Shown here piece after piece: positions 1-11,000 of a stretch of 64,000 nucleotides of DNA. This DNA comes from Cyclina sinensis (taxonomy: Eukaryota; Mollusca; Bivalvia; Venerida; Veneridae), in assembly GCA_012932295.1 (NCBI GenBank), contig JAAONU010000002.1, forward strand, positions 18,693,770 to 18,757,769, written 5' to 3'. The notes under the pieces are model-generated. The model made no database searches and was not told where the DNA came from. It saw nothing but the letters and a program-made list of their open reading frames with translations. Position numbers and translations under genes: made by a program. The stretch's first letter is position 1, and each line of letters opens with the position of its first letter.

Positions 1-220
1 AACTATCTGTGCAAATCTTTAAGTATACATTTTTCAGTAACTGATTTAAAAAAAACAAAAAACAAAGATTTCTTCATGAATGTAGTTTACTGCCTGGCAA
101 ATGAAACAAAATGTTTCTCCAAAGTTTTTATAAGCAACACATTTTCTAGAAAAAAATCTCACATTTGCTGTATTTATCTTCAGCTGAACTTACAGCTATG
201 ATAAACAAAAAGCTGTATCA
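1..220. other. Intronic AT-rich DNA
   Basis: Left edge of the window, inside the dynein gene. Nothing recognisable. Confidence 0.5.
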
Positions 221-1407
221 ACTCACCTGATCATCAAGTGAAACATTCTGACAAAGTTTCATGATGAGTGGGTAGAAAATGATGAAAAAAGTGGCCTCTA
301 AAGTGTTCTCAATGTTTTCTATAATTTGACCCGGTGTCTTAGTTTTTGACCCAACAAAAGACCCTACGAAGCATCAAGACAAACAGTCTGACAAAGTTTA
401 ATGAAGACTGGGTGGAGAATGTGGCCTCGAAAGAGTTCACAAGGTTTTTCTAAGATTTGACCTGGTGACCTAGTTTCTGACCAAACATGACCCATATATG
501 CAAAGATATTAGAAGCCATTAACCCAGATATTCTGACAAGTTTCATGACAGCTGAATGCATAATGTGGCTTCTAGAGTGTTCACATGGTATTTCCATGAT
601 TGACCTAGTGACCTACTTTTTTACCCAACTTGATCAATACATTAAAAGAGCCTAGAAATCATGTCAAGCATTCTGACAAAGTGTCATGAAGATTGGGTGG
701 AAAATATGGCCCCAACAGTATTCACAATGTTTTTCTTGGATTTGAAGTGGTGAACCTGTTTTTGACCCAACATTACCCATATACAAAAAGAGCCCTGAAA
801 TCATCTAGCAAAACATTCTGACAAATATTCCTGATGATTGGTTTAGAAATTTGGCCTCTAGAGTGTTCACAAGGTTTTTCTAGGACTTAATTAACCTAGT
901 GACCTAGTTTTTGATCCCCAAATGACCCATATATATTTAAAAAGAGCCAAGAAGTCATCAAGGCAAACATTCTGACTATTCTTCAAAACATTTAGTTTGA
1001 AAATGTGACTTCTAGAGTGTTCACAAGGTTTTATTATAATTTGACCTGGTGACCTAGATTATGACCCAACATGACCCATATACAAAAAGATCCGAGAAAT
1101 CATTAAGACAAACGTTCTGACAGTGACTAGCAAAGATTTGTAGCCTTTAGGGTGTTGACAAGGAATGTTTCTAAAATCAATTTTTTTTACCTATTCCAAG
1201 GTATAACTCAAAGATATGGGGTGAAATGGCTTGTTTTTGAAAGGAAGTGAGATTTTGTCCATTTTTTTGCAAGTTTGGTCAAAATCAAATAAAAAATGTG
1301 GTCTCTATTGTGTTTGCAAAAAATTGTTGACAAATGGATGTACAGACAACAGACGAAGTGTGATCACAAAAGCTTACCTTGTCACTTCATGACAGGTGAG
1401 CTAAAAA
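221..1407 (+). mobile_element. Tandem-repeat element, family 1 (about 140-bp units)
   Basis: It starts with CTCACCTGATCATC and ends with GACAGGTGAGCTAAAAA; the two ends carry the inverted motif CTCACCTG/CAGGTGAG. The core is about seven degenerate units containing 'gacctagtttttgaccca', 'caaacattctgacaaa' and 'ctctagagtgttcacaagg'. It lies in the dynein intron and encodes no protein. It is closest to non-autonomous Helentron-associated (HINE, pearl/CvA-like) elements of bivalves. Confidence 0.6.
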
Positions 1408-1452
1408 TGGTATAAAGCAAGAGAAAATAATCAACTTCTGATGAAATTTCAC

Positions 1453-1564
1453 CTCCAGGGGCTCCCTCAATATGTCTTCTCCAACAAGAGCTATAGCTCT
1501 GTGTACCACTTCATTTGAAAGCAATCTCAACACATTATGAAACTTGTCCATCTGGTGGTAGTAT
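1453..1564 (-). CDS. Dynein heavy chain exon 7 (residues ~318-355); gene continues left
   Basis: Acceptor CAG at 1,567-1,565 and probable donor GAG|GTGAAA at 1,453/1,452. It completes the TYY motif begun in exon 6 and encodes HQMDKFHNVLRLLSNEVVHR and AIALVGEDILREPLE. The following intron holds a tandem-repeat element whose end lies about 45 bp from this donor. No further exon is seen down to base 1. Confidence 0.8.
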
Positions 1565-2208
1565 CTGTGAAGGAAACATAAATTACACATGTAGGGATTT
1601 AATCTACAACTCAAAAAATACTGACAGCAACTAAACCTTAAAAATGTTGTGCCTTTTTGAAAGCATTTTAATGACCACTATGGATTAAGAACATTACTGT
1701 AAAATCATTGCCAAGGTTGTCTATCCAAGATGTCTGGGTATCAATGCAGAATCTGTTTTACTTACGAGGCAAACTATTTGGATACATATCTAAAAGTGTC
1801 TATCAGTGTTGAAACAAAAACTTTAAATTGTATTAGTGGTCGATTTCAATTTGCACTGATGTGCTCTTTAAAAAACAAACATTAACAATGTTTTAACTTT
1901 TAACATCTTCACTGTGACAAAAAAGTTTAATCCTTTTGAGTACAGTTGAATATAGTTAATCATTTTTATGACTGGCCCAGTCATAAATTAAGCTTCCATC
2001 TAACTACGAGATAAAATTTTATTTACGGTACGTTCAACTTAGAAAGATGTCTTTGCTGCCTCAAATTTAGATTAAATCTGAAAATTCACTGTGTTTTCAG
2101 CATTTATCTCTCCTATCATGCATCACGGTAATTGTAATACTAATATAACTTTGAATTCTAAAACATTTTGCTCTCATTAAATTCTAGCTTTCAATAACAA
2201 GCACTTAC

Positions 2209-2357
2209 GTGGAGTGTGACCACACCAAGAAAAGAACCTGCATGAGTGGTTTGAAGAGGCGTAACATTTCTAGAGGTTCAACTGCCTGGTGTAGTTCATT
2301 TAACAACCATCTCATAGTACTCAGAAAACTTAGAATTCTATTGGTCTCACGTACTGC
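2209..2357 (-). CDS. Dynein heavy chain exon 6 (residues ~269-318)
   Basis: Acceptor CAG at 2,360-2,358; donor AC|GTAAGT at 2,209/2,208. Translation begins AVRETNRILSFLSTMRWLLN and ends KPLMQVLFLVWSHST. The 'L.PL..VL.L.W..S..Y' end is typical of axonemal dynein tails, where it reads '...LIWATC.SY' or '...LIW..S.YY'. The plus-strand frame 2,209-2,472 is an antisense shadow. Confidence 0.85.
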
Positions 2358-2517
2358 CTGTAATAGTGACAAAGGTTGTCAGAATAAAAAACAAAGTCAA
2401 TATTCAAGTGAATTTTTCAAATCAAAATCCAATCATAATAAATCTATATCAATATTACTAGATATTTCTTAGAGAACAATATAACTTAAGATCAGAATAT
2501 TTTTTACAAATGAGTAC

Positions 2518-2739
2518 CTTATTGACATCTTTCCTGACATGGTTGAAAGAGTGAGCATACTGACTCTGGGCCTGTTCTAAGTTATTCAGTATATCTTTGG
2601 CTACAGCTGATTCCAGCTGTCTCAGGATGGAATGTAGACGTCCCAGTTGTCTCTCCCACATCTTGATCTCATCTAGGGGACCTGGCTCAGAACCAAAATG
2701 CTGGAACAAGTCCTGTATTGGGTCATGACGCAACACTCC
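2518..2739 (-). CDS. Dynein heavy chain exon 5 (residues ~195-268), DHC_N1 tail
   Basis: Acceptor TAG at 2,742-2,740; donor AAG|GTACTC at 2,518/2,517; 74 codons, phase 0 to phase 0. It encodes LRHDPIQDLFQHFGSEPGPL and DEIKMWERQLGRLHSILRQL. The pattern 'GPL.EI.MW..R...L..I..QL' is the hallmark of the DHC_N1 (dynein heavy chain, N-terminal region 1) domain and is the strongest family evidence here. Confidence 0.9.
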
Positions 2740-3018
2740 CTAAAATGTAAATAATAATAAAGTGTGACAGTTGACAGAGAAGCATCAAAGGAAATGACTT
2801 CAGAAAATGTTTTAGATATAGGGTAATCTATCAAATTCTGTCAAATTCAACACTAGAACAAATTCTGTGAATATGTTATATTCAACTGAAAAAAAATCTT
2901 GAAAGACTAGAACAACTTGTGTGCCATACTTGATTAACAAGCAGAATTCCAAAATTGTCATTTGTCTAGACCTCTTTTCTTCAATCTTTGTTCAAGAAGT
3001 TAGAAGAATTTTGCCTAC

Positions 3019-3144
3019 CTTGATTTGTTTGATCCATCCTAGAACTGTGGTTTCCAGCACATGAAGTACAGCTCCGCGTCTGTTTGGTGCTGCTGCAGCT
3101 TCAGCTAGTACTTCGATTGATGGCAAACTCAAAATAATCCTACC
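3019..3144 (-). CDS. Dynein heavy chain exon 4 (residues ~153-194)
   Basis: Acceptor TAG at 3,147-3,145; donor AAG|GTAGGC at 3,019/3,018. The exon is 42 codons, phase 0 to phase 0. It encodes GRIILSLPSIEVLAEAAAA followed by a helix ending LETTVLGWIKQIK, equivalent to the 'E.T.I.W..QI' helix that opens the DHC_N1 tail domain in this family. It is absent from simple reading-frame lists because it lacks an internal start, but both splice sites and the frame are clean. Confidence 0.85.
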
Positions 3145-3418
3145 CTACAATAGTTTGATGCAAAAAACTGTAGCAGATTTATGTACATTGTATAGAAAAT
3201 TCTATATAAAGTGCTCATGAAAAATACCTTTCAGGAAGGAGCAAATTCTTATACTCTTAGTAAGAATCTTTCTTTAGAAATGACAGGTTGAAAGCCAACC
3301 GCAGATGTATAAAACTGAAGAGAGAAAGAAGAAAAGATTATATATGTCTCTATTTTTATGCGTGGTGAACATCATTATTAAAATCCAACAACAGACTTCT
3401 CAAAAGTCTTACAAATAC

Positions 3419-3606
3419 CTCCACATGTCCTTGTGTGACCTCTACAGCAGACATAAGCCTGTGCAAGACATCCATGACTTTATCACCCCCTGTAGTACTC
3501 ATAACAGACTGATTTGTACACATAAGAGGCAGGTACACTTCTCGAACAATCAACTCAAGGTGCTCTAGAGGTACATTTGTACAGTCAATATAGAACACCT
3601 CATCAC
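3419..3606 (-). CDS. Dynein heavy chain exon 3 (residues ~90-152)
   Basis: Acceptor CAG at 3,609-3,607; donor GAG|GTATTT at 3,419/3,418. It encodes DEVFYIDCTNVPLEHLELIV and then a YLPLM...DKVMDVLHRL segment. The block 'PLEHL..IV.EVYLPL' corresponds to the conserved 'PLEHL..L..EV.LP.L' block of dynein tails. The exon ends in phase 0. Confidence 0.85.
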
Positions 3607-3906
3607 CTGAAATTTCAAATTAAAAAAGTATAATGTATTTGATTCTGAAAGACCATACATGTTCTAAGGATAACTTAGGACAGAAAAAATATCTCAGTAG
3701 AGAGGAGTTTTCGGAGCAAAGATGTTGTAAAGACAGGGTTTACAGTATTTATAATAAAAAAAATTTAATGGAGTCTTATAACAATCCCCTGTACCTTAAC
3801 ATGCTATTTTCACATGATCAGACCCATGATGATTTTAAACTATTTAAGTCTTTTCATATTACATGTATTTCATTCACAACATTTCAGACATTGACTCAGT
3901 ACTCAC

Positions 3907-4076
3907 TGATGTTGTCTTTAGTGATCTTTGTTCCAGTGTTACTCTTGAGGAAGAATATAGACTTGTACTTGAGATCATGAGGAGGCTGCAGAGCTGCAAT
4001 AATCTGTCTGGGTGGTTTGATAAACACAAACATCTTCCTTACATCTTCATTGTTGATAAACTCATAGAAAGCAAGC
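3907..4076 (-). CDS. Dynein heavy chain exon 2 (residues ~33-90)
   Basis: Acceptor CAG at 4,079-4,077 and donor CA|GTGAGT at 3,907/3,906. It takes two bases from exon 1 and passes one on, keeping one frame: LAFYEFINNEDVRKMFVFI, then a PP.QII stretch and SIFFLKSNTG. The FFLK/TKDN end matches the YFIKT...NKDN pattern I recall at this place in DNAH17-type chains. Plus-strand reading frames over this exon (for example 3,863-4,102) are antisense shadows. Confidence 0.85.
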
Positions 4077-4372
4077 CTGTTGAAAATAGAGTTCAGATCT
4101 GATATCAGAAATTTCATTTATGTAGATAATCTATAATTTAAACCAGTTTCCTGATCACAAAGTTGAGTTGATACAGTATCAATATACTGTCCTTTTAATG
4201 ACTATAGTTCTGTCTTTTCTCTTGATAAATTAAAATGTAATTCATTTTTTCAGCTACTGTTTTTGTAGTGACTCTAAGTAACTGATAATGTGTAACAAAT
4301 CTTGATGACAACAAGTACTAACTCATTAAAAAAACGTAACTAAAACTCAGACTTTGAAATTCAGAACAACAC

Positions 4373-4485
4373 CTGTTTTCATCATTTAGAAACATGTTCT
4401 TCAGTTCCTCATTCCTGGGCCTCAACGAGGAACTGATCCTTGTTTCCAGCCATTTCAATCTGTCATCCATGGCTGCAGGATTTGT
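4373..4485 (-). CDS. Axonemal dynein heavy chain, first coding exon
   Basis: This exon opens a seven-exon, minus-strand gene for the N-terminal tail of an axonemal dynein heavy chain, the motor subunit that bends cilia and flagella. The exon has an acceptor CAG at 4,488-4,486 and a donor AG|GTGTTG at 4,373/4,372. The start codon at 4,470 sits in a strong context (GCAGCCATGG) and gives 32 codons plus two bases, beginning MDDRLKWLETRISSSLRPR. Summed over the seven exons the reading frame is unbroken for 1,065 bases (355 residues), against about 4,500 residues for the full family, so most of the gene lies beyond the left edge. The segment order (short basic start, hydrophobic strand, FFLKS, then a PLEHL...YLP block, then an ETT.LGWIKQIK helix) resembles, from memory, the beta-type outer-arm chains (DNAH9/11/17). 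The exact paralogue is not established. The frame is open 5' of the ATG, so an upstream coding exon cannot be excluded. Confidence 0.85.
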
Positions 4486-4504
4486 CTGAAATAAGTATAA
4501 CAAT

Positions 4505-5143
4505 TAATTAATAACACCCAGTCATAATCGGAAATTGATTGTTGGGTTATACAGTAGATGTAGATGTAATATATATATATCTACATTTCTTCCAACTACT
4601 GTCTCGATTCAGTCAGAAGTTTTTCTTATAAGAAAGACATTTTATACACACATGTATATTGTTAAATGATAAAAAAATCCAAGAATTTTTCTTAATAGCT
4701 GACATGAAGCTAATGACAAGAATCATTTGTACCCGTTTCTGAGGTGCACAGAGTATTTTGCTTGGCTAACTTGTCTTCTTATCTGAACGCCTAAGAGTAA
4801 AAATCAAAATCAAGGTTGGGGCTGAACAATTCCACAGAATTGTTACATTTGGTAGTTTTATTGAAGTGTGATGGACTGTGGCTGAGAAGCAGAGGACATT
4901 AACTTCTGATCCCTAAGGTCACAAGAAGTGACAGTCTGTGAAGACTTTCTACATTCCACACTTCCATGCAGGTATGTGTTTGAACCCAGGAAGCAGCCAA
5001 TGAGTGGTATGAATACAAATTGCAAGAACTCAATTATTTGTTTAGTTAATGTAAAATAAGTAAATTAAAAGTCATCAACAGAATTTTGAGGAGAAGAACT
5101 GCATTGGGGGCTGTTTATCATATCCCGGGCTGTTTCTAACAGA
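4505..5143. other. Intergenic or 5'-flank stretch
   Basis: No exon or clear repeat recognised. A short (AT)n run is present near 4,570. Confidence 0.4.
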
Positions 5144-5153
5144 CCTCATTAAT

Positions 5154-6317
5154 GGTGGGGGGAAAATCCCGGGATCGTCCTTAGAAAAGCCGGGATCCAG
5201 GATCGTATTAAACATATAGTAATACCGGGAATATACCACCTTCCATAGGTGTCATCAATAAATTATCAATTAGCGCATGCTTTTTGTTATAGATATACAT
5301 GTATAGTATAAGTGTGAAAATTTTGTTTGTCAGTAAATTAATTTCATCGTTGACGGATTTTAACTTTTTTTATATTGGAGAAAGTTGCGACATTCTTTTT
5401 ATTGTTATTATTTGCATTTTAATGTCGTATTAATATGGGTACTGAAATTCTTTATAAAGCATTACCAAAAGTACATGGTAATTTAAAAAATATCACAGCA
5501 AAATAGGTTTTGAATGAACATTTGTTTATTTCATTATCTAAAATAAATCATAAACGGAGGATTTTCTATTTGAAGGTTCGTGGATATGCTACTATTAAAC
5601 AACTCACCAGAAATATAAAGTAATTGCAAAATATTAAATACATTTCTGAAGGGCATGCAGAATAAGTTTGATTTGTAATATAGATACAATATAACTTTTT
5701 AAGTAATATCTAGAAGTGAGCATTAATTGAGCTATTGAAGCATGTCACCATAAAATGTTTTTTCTTTATCTATATAATACAGAGTCATTTTGGTGTCTTG
5801 AAATCCTTGAATGTTTTTGTATTGTTTTGAAAGTATTGTATTTACTGCGTTTATATGTTAATTCGAGAGCCATTTGTTGGTTTCAATTATTTCTTTGTCA
5901 TGCATAGTTAAATCTAATTCAGGTAACCAGGGTACACTTGCGCAGGATTCTTCGCGAAACACTGAGGTTGGTGTTTCCTGTAAAATGTCAGTTATAAATG
6001 GTGAAGATATCTTTGGTAATTTAATTCTTTTTGATGGCGTTTTATTATGCTGAGCATCTTGTTTTGGCCATTCAGTCAACAAAGATTCTAGTTTTATTTC
6101 TTTAAAACTTGGTTCTGGAGTAGTTGGCGGTAATGATAATTTAATCTTAATTTCAAATCAACATTATGGTCAATATATATGATATGATCAATTAGTATAA
6201 CTTTTTATTGCCACAAATTACGACAAATATCAAAACCAAAACAGTTTATTGGTTTCCCTATATGTTTAGTAAGATCACGGAACCCGGGTGTCCCGGATCC
6301 TGGGATTTTCCCCTCGC
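5154..6317. mobile_element. 1.16-kb terminal-inverted-repeat DNA element with 10-bp target duplication
   Basis: The sequence is flanked by identical 10-bp direct repeats CCTCATTAAT (5,144-5,153 and 6,318-6,327). The ends are inverted repeats of about 22 bp: left GGTGGGGGGAAAATCCCGGG, right reverse complement GCGAGGGGAAAATCCCAGGA, one base of length difference. Further CCGGGAT motifs follow inside both ends. A 9-11 bp duplication fits Mutator-like elements. The interior has one coding-like stretch, described separately, and no transposase. Confidence 0.75.
5840..6150 (-). pseudogene. Captured coding fragment inside the 1.16-kb element
   Basis: An open minus-strand frame of about 100 codons runs through 6,150-5,858. 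It includes LLTEWPKQDAQHNKTPSKRI and ends LDLTMHDKEIIETNKWLSN. The ending 'LT..D...I....WL' resembles the segment that precedes Ulp1/C48-like protease domains in many invertebrate transposon and multicopy proteins. This is from memory and uncertain. No methionine start, no protease domain and no splice-bounded continuation are visible. Confidence 0.4.
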
Positions 6318-6482
6318 CCTCATTAATTTCACTCTTACAGGTGACCTACAAAATATTTTATAACATAGGAAGTCAATCTTTCTTCTGCAACAATGTTTAT
6401 ATTAGGTATACTGTGCTGGTATTTCTAGCTGCGTGTCTGCCAGCAACAACAAGCCTGGCACATCCTGACTTTAACACAAGGT

Positions 6483-6592
6483 GAACTATTATTATTATTA
6501 TATATATTTCCTGACAAAGCGCCTCCCAGTTATAGTCAGTATTGATTGCTCGGGAGTATCAAGTAGAAGTAGAAGTAGAAATATATATATAT
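6483..6592. repeat. Simple repeats (ATT)n, (GTAGAA)n and (AT)n
   Basis: Short low-complexity runs: 'attattattattatatata' near 6,486, then 'agtagaagtagaagtagaa' near 6,562 and an AT run. Confidence 0.8.
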
Positions 6593-6625
6593 TGCAATTT
6601 TCGTCATAAAATGCTATTACATGTA

Positions 6626-7635
6626 CAGGCCTTTCCCCAGCATCAAAAGGCGCTTTAATTAAAAATCTGACCTCCCGCGGCGCTTTAATACCCCGCGCGG
6701 TGCCTTAAATATCTACCGCGGTGTATTACATCAGAGATGCAATTAATCCCATTAGGTGCCTCAACTGGGAAATACATAGACGCTGACTACCTGTTTACAT
6801 AGCAGACCATGTGCATACACATTGTTCGTAGTTTTCACAAGTCTGTAAGTGTGTGACAATCAGGATTAACAATTGAATTAGTAACTGGATAATCACCGTT
6901 GTTAAAGAGGTGCCGATGGTAAGTTTATTTGACTGTTGTGTAACAATTAATAAGATTGTTTTGAAAAAGAGGCTGTTGTTAATAAGATAAAGGGACATTT
7001 AATTTGCCGATTTTTTACAGCTGGTAATTACTCCTAACGAAATTTTCTTATTTATATCTGAAGTAATTTTGTTATGAACTACATTTGTAAGGTTATAAGT
7101 CAAGATGAAAAGGGTTAGTGATACGAATATTGCTGGATGAATTCACTTCTGTTCTGTTCCATCTCCAAATACCAATTATGAACATTTCTGTTCACTAAAT
7201 ACTGTTTATTGTCCTTTCAGATTGTGAAAGAGGTTTCAGTGCCCTGAAAAGGATAAAAACTGTTCACTGGTCATCCCTTTCTAATAAAGTACTGAATTCC
7301 CTCTTGGCTGTCACTGTACAAGGTCTAAAATTGGATGAGTTCAATTTCAATGAAGCTGTGGAAGTGTGGCACAAGGGACAGGACAGAAGAAGTGTAATTT
7401 AAAGGAAGGTTGTGACTAAAACACCCATGGATATAATATTAGAGACTCAAAACATAAATTATGACAAACATGTATACATAGATATTTTAGAAAATAATTG
7501 TGTGTAAAAAATAAAGTAATTAAAATTGTTACTGCAATTGTTATCTTGAAATATACCCCAAAATACACCCCTCCCGCACCCACCCCACACGTTCAGTTAC
7601 CACAGCGCCTTAAAAAATTCCTGGGGAAAGGCCTG
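6626..7635 (+). mobile_element. hAT-type DNA transposon remnant, 5-bp target duplication
   Basis: The ends are perfect 15-bp inverted repeats CAGGCCTTTCCCCAG (6,626-6,640) and its complement (ending 7,635), flanked by ATGTA on both sides (6,621-6,625 and 7,636-7,640). Subterminal GGCGCTTTAA/GCGCCTTAA motifs recur at both ends. The interior holds a transposase 3' exon (see below), so this is an internally deleted hAT copy; some hAT lineages (hAT5-type) make 5-bp rather than 8-bp duplications. Confidence 0.75.
7220..7402 (+). pseudogene. hAT transposase C-terminal exon (dimerisation region)
   Basis: After an acceptor (tcctttcag) the plus strand reads CERGFSALKRIKTVHWSSLS, then NKVLNSLLAVTVQGLKLDEF, NFNEAVEVW and a stop at ~7,400. 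The 'ERGFS..K.IKT..R..L.N..LN.L' pattern is the C-terminal dimerisation region of hAT transposases and of ZNF862-like domesticated relatives. Only this last exon is kept; the N-terminal BED finger and catalytic core are absent from the 1-kb element, so it cannot make an active protein. Confidence 0.7.
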
Positions 7636-7927
7636 ATGTACACTGCAGGCTCCAGCCTATGGGACTTTTGTGCACATAAATCACTAGTATAATTTAGACG
7701 TAGACGGTGGATTTGATTTGCCAATTCACATAAAACGTAAAACAAAAACTCGAAAAATATGAACATAAAATGTTAACTGTGCATATGTGACGTCTTTCTA
7801 TGAAGGACTAGCCTAAACTCGAGTCAAGTGTTCGACTGACAAAATTGTCAGGTGCGCGTTTTCACACAGTCATACATCACAATCTAAAGATAAATACAGT
7901 GCAAAATCAAAACAATCAAAGCAGTAC

Positions 7928-8062
7928 CTGTTTGAAGAATTTTATATTATTTTATACAACTCTTCTAAGATGCAGCACTATAGAAACTTCTGCGACTTTT
8001 CTGAAGACGCCATATTGTTTGTTTGCTGCCAGGTGATACGGACGTGCACTTTCTGCCGCTAT
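7928..8062 (-). promoter_or_regulatory. Possible 5' leader exon or promoter region of the dynein gene
   Basis: On the minus strand a CpG-containing stretch is followed by a small upstream frame (MASSEKSQKFL, ATG at 8,013, stop at ~7,980) and a good donor CAG|GTACTG at 7,928/7,927. The first dynein coding exon has an acceptor, so a non-coding leader exon is expected upstream; this is the best candidate I see. No transcript evidence is available and the 5' limit is arbitrary. Confidence 0.25.
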
Positions 8063-8584
8063 ACACGTTTTATTCCGTACTGTATCGAAAATACAACTAA
8101 GTTTTAATATTTTCATGTTAAGATAATTGAGTCAGTGTATGCCTCCAAAGCTGGAACATACGATTTCTATTAAGATAAAAGTGCATTAAGGTCTCCACGT
8201 TATAAATCAGTTATATTGTGATGATAAACTTGAATAGTCATTATAAATAAATAATTGAGCGGTGTCATGAGATAATCAACAATGTGGTCAAATTTTACAT
8301 TTTCATGTAGACTATTATGAAATTACTTTCGTATATTTTTAATCGCACTCTGACTAACAGAAAGAACACTTAAAGTGGAGGTAACAATGCATATATTAAT
8401 TTTTTATTATCAATCATTTTCACATGGACGACTTCGACGTTGTCATACCACTATCTTCGACTACTGCAAACTATTAGCAGACGCGCAGTCAGTGCAAGAA
8501 AAAGGATTTTTAAAAAGCATCAACAGTGAGACGTCAAGTGAAAAAAGTGAGGATGAAAAACAGTTAAAAGTGTTAATTATATAG

Positions 8585-9144
8585 ACAGAGTTTAAAATCA
8601 GGTTAAAAACACATCATGCTGCAGCTATTTGTAGGCAATTTGACTTACTGCCTGCTTGAAGGATTCAAGCATGGGCAGGAGCGCAATGTCAGACGGGAGG
8701 TTATTTCATAGGATCAGTGTACTTGGGGAAAAATTAAAAATTGTAATAATTGGCAATTGTATGGATTTGCCTATAGGCTTAGGGGTGTGTGTGACGAGTC
8801 ATTCTCCTTGTTTTTTCGAAATAAGTTAGACAATCTTATAATAAAACATTACTAATTTAGCATCATTTCGTCTGTTTTCCAGAGATCTTAAACCGACTGA
8901 CTTTTGCATATCTGAGACACTGTCATATGTGGAATAGTTTTATGTATCCATCTGATTGCACCCTTTCGATTTTATTGATATTATGTTTAGTGTATGGTAA
9001 CCATACTGAGGAGGAGTATTCTACCTGAGGTCTGACAAGAGTAATATATGCTATTTCTTTAACCTTTTTGTTTTTGGTTTGGATGTTACATTTTATGAAG
9101 CCAAGTGTTCTGTTTGCTTTTAAACAGATTTTGTCAACATGAAG
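8585..9144 (-). mobile_element. CR1-like LINE, 3' (C-terminal) part
   Basis: The minus strand encodes HVDKICLKANRTLGFIKCNI, then KVKEIAYITLVRPQVEYSSS and VW, followed downstream in other frames by 'LRSLENRRNDAKL' and 'NNLPSDIALLPMLESFKQAV'. This is the region after the reverse transcriptase in CR1/Jockey-like non-LTR elements. It is frameshifted. Together with 13,494-14,930 it forms one LINE copy split by a later insertion at 9,153-13,485. Confidence 0.75.
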
Positions 9145-11000
9145 AAAGATCAATTTCAATTTTTTTCAATTCAATTTAAGTTTATTGCATTAAATTTTAC
9201 ATTTTTTTTTTTGCAAAACAACATATTTACAATGGCAAGTCAAAATTTACAGAAAAGTATGAATAAAATATTATACATGTACACAATTAAGAATAAAGTT
9301 TAATACAAAGCTAGTCGTTTCTCCTCTTAAAAGCTAAAAATACAAATTTCGCTAGATTGACAACAGTCTTTTTTGTGTGTGTTGAAGACATTAAAGCATT
9401 AAATTTATTAACATTTGGCCATGTGTAATATTGTCTATGCATAAAGGCTCGTCTGAGTTCCGTGTAATATGGACATACAAGTACAAAATGATACTCTGAT
9501 TCTATATGGTTCGAATTACATTTTTTATTTAGTCTATTTGCTCTAGATTTCTATATCGACCTTCCTCTATTTGTAATTTATGTGAAGAACATCGTAATCT
9601 ACTTAAAGCTATTCTATGACTATCATTTTCTACAGCAACAAGATAGGGTTCAAAATTAAAATTAGTTTCGAAGCGTTTATAACGTTCAAGTTTCCTAGAA
9701 TCTTCTATATTAGAACACCACTGTTGTAGATATTGATCATATATTCTCTGTTCAATAGCTTTAATATGTACATTTGTTAAATTATCACAATTCCATAAAT
9801 TAGCAAATCCAAGCTCAGCTAACAGATTTTTTTACATTAATAACCATTTGTTTAACAATGAATTGTTTGTATTTCTTAACATTAACAATTTGTATTATAT
9901 ACTATCGGGATTTTTACATAACTTATACCAGTACTTGATTATTCTAGTTTTTCGTACAACACTTAATGGAAAAACACCAAATTCACCATAAATGGCAAAA
10001 CTAGATGTTTGCTGTTTAACAGATGATACTTGTTTCAAAAATTTCAAATACACTTTTCCAATATCAGGTGAACTATGGAAACTCCACACTTCGGATCCAT
10101 AAAATAATATATATGTGGTACCATAGAGTTAAAAAGTCTAAGTTTATCCGACACATTTAGTCTAACATTTTCAAATAAAGTGTTCAATGAGAATAATGCT
10201 CTAATGGCATGATTTGCTAACGCCTTCTGCGTTTGATAAACGCAACCATTTGCAGAAAGATTTATACCTAGATAAGTAAAATTCCGAACTTGTTTAAGTA
10301 GAGTACCATTATATTTTATATGTACATTTTACGGTCGATTGCCCATTTTGAATACCATAACAACAGTTTTATTTACATTAACTTCAATTCCCCATTTATT
10401 ACAATAATCAAGTAACTTATCTAATAAAGATTGTAAACCACCTTCACTATATGAAAATAAAACAGTATCATCAGCAAATAATTACAAATCTATTTGTAAT
10501 TGGTCAATAGTAAAAGCATCAATGTTGTCATTTCGGATAAATTCTTGCATATCATTAATAAAGAAAATAATTAAAAACGGAGATAAAGGTTCTCCTTGTT
10601 CAACACCCATGAATGTATCAAAATAATCAGTCAGTTCACCATATACTTTAACACATGATTTTACACTAGAATATATACTTTTTAATAATTTTATCATCTT
10701 ACTAGAAACACCACTATTTATAAGTTTGTACCAGATACCATTTCTATATGTAAGGTTAAACGCTTTACGAAAATTAACAAATGCTGTATAGAGCTTTTTA
10801 GGATCGGTGGTTGTCCGTCCGTCCGTCCGTCGTCCGTCCGTCGTCCACATTTCATTCAAACAACATCTCCTCTGAAACCACTGGGTCAAATTTGATGAAA
10901 CTTGCCTGGGATGTTTCCTGCATGAAGCTCTACCAAGTTTGTTCAGATGGTTCCGGTCCATTGTATTTCTGGGTCACAGAAGCTAAAAACAGATTTTAAA

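Noticed and set aside
3305..4102. Plus-strand open frames over the dynein exons
   Set aside because: Antisense shadows; the minus strand has splice sites, frame continuity and family motifs.
8375..8584. 69-codon plus-strand frame
   Set aside because: No start context, no homology recognised, and it adjoins the antisense LINE 3' end; composition is not convincing.
10811..10999. Frame MSVRPSVVRPSSTFHSNN as a gene
   Set aside because: It translates the GTCC microsatellite and end of a tandem-repeat element; the same happens in other copies (for example 40,400-40,585).
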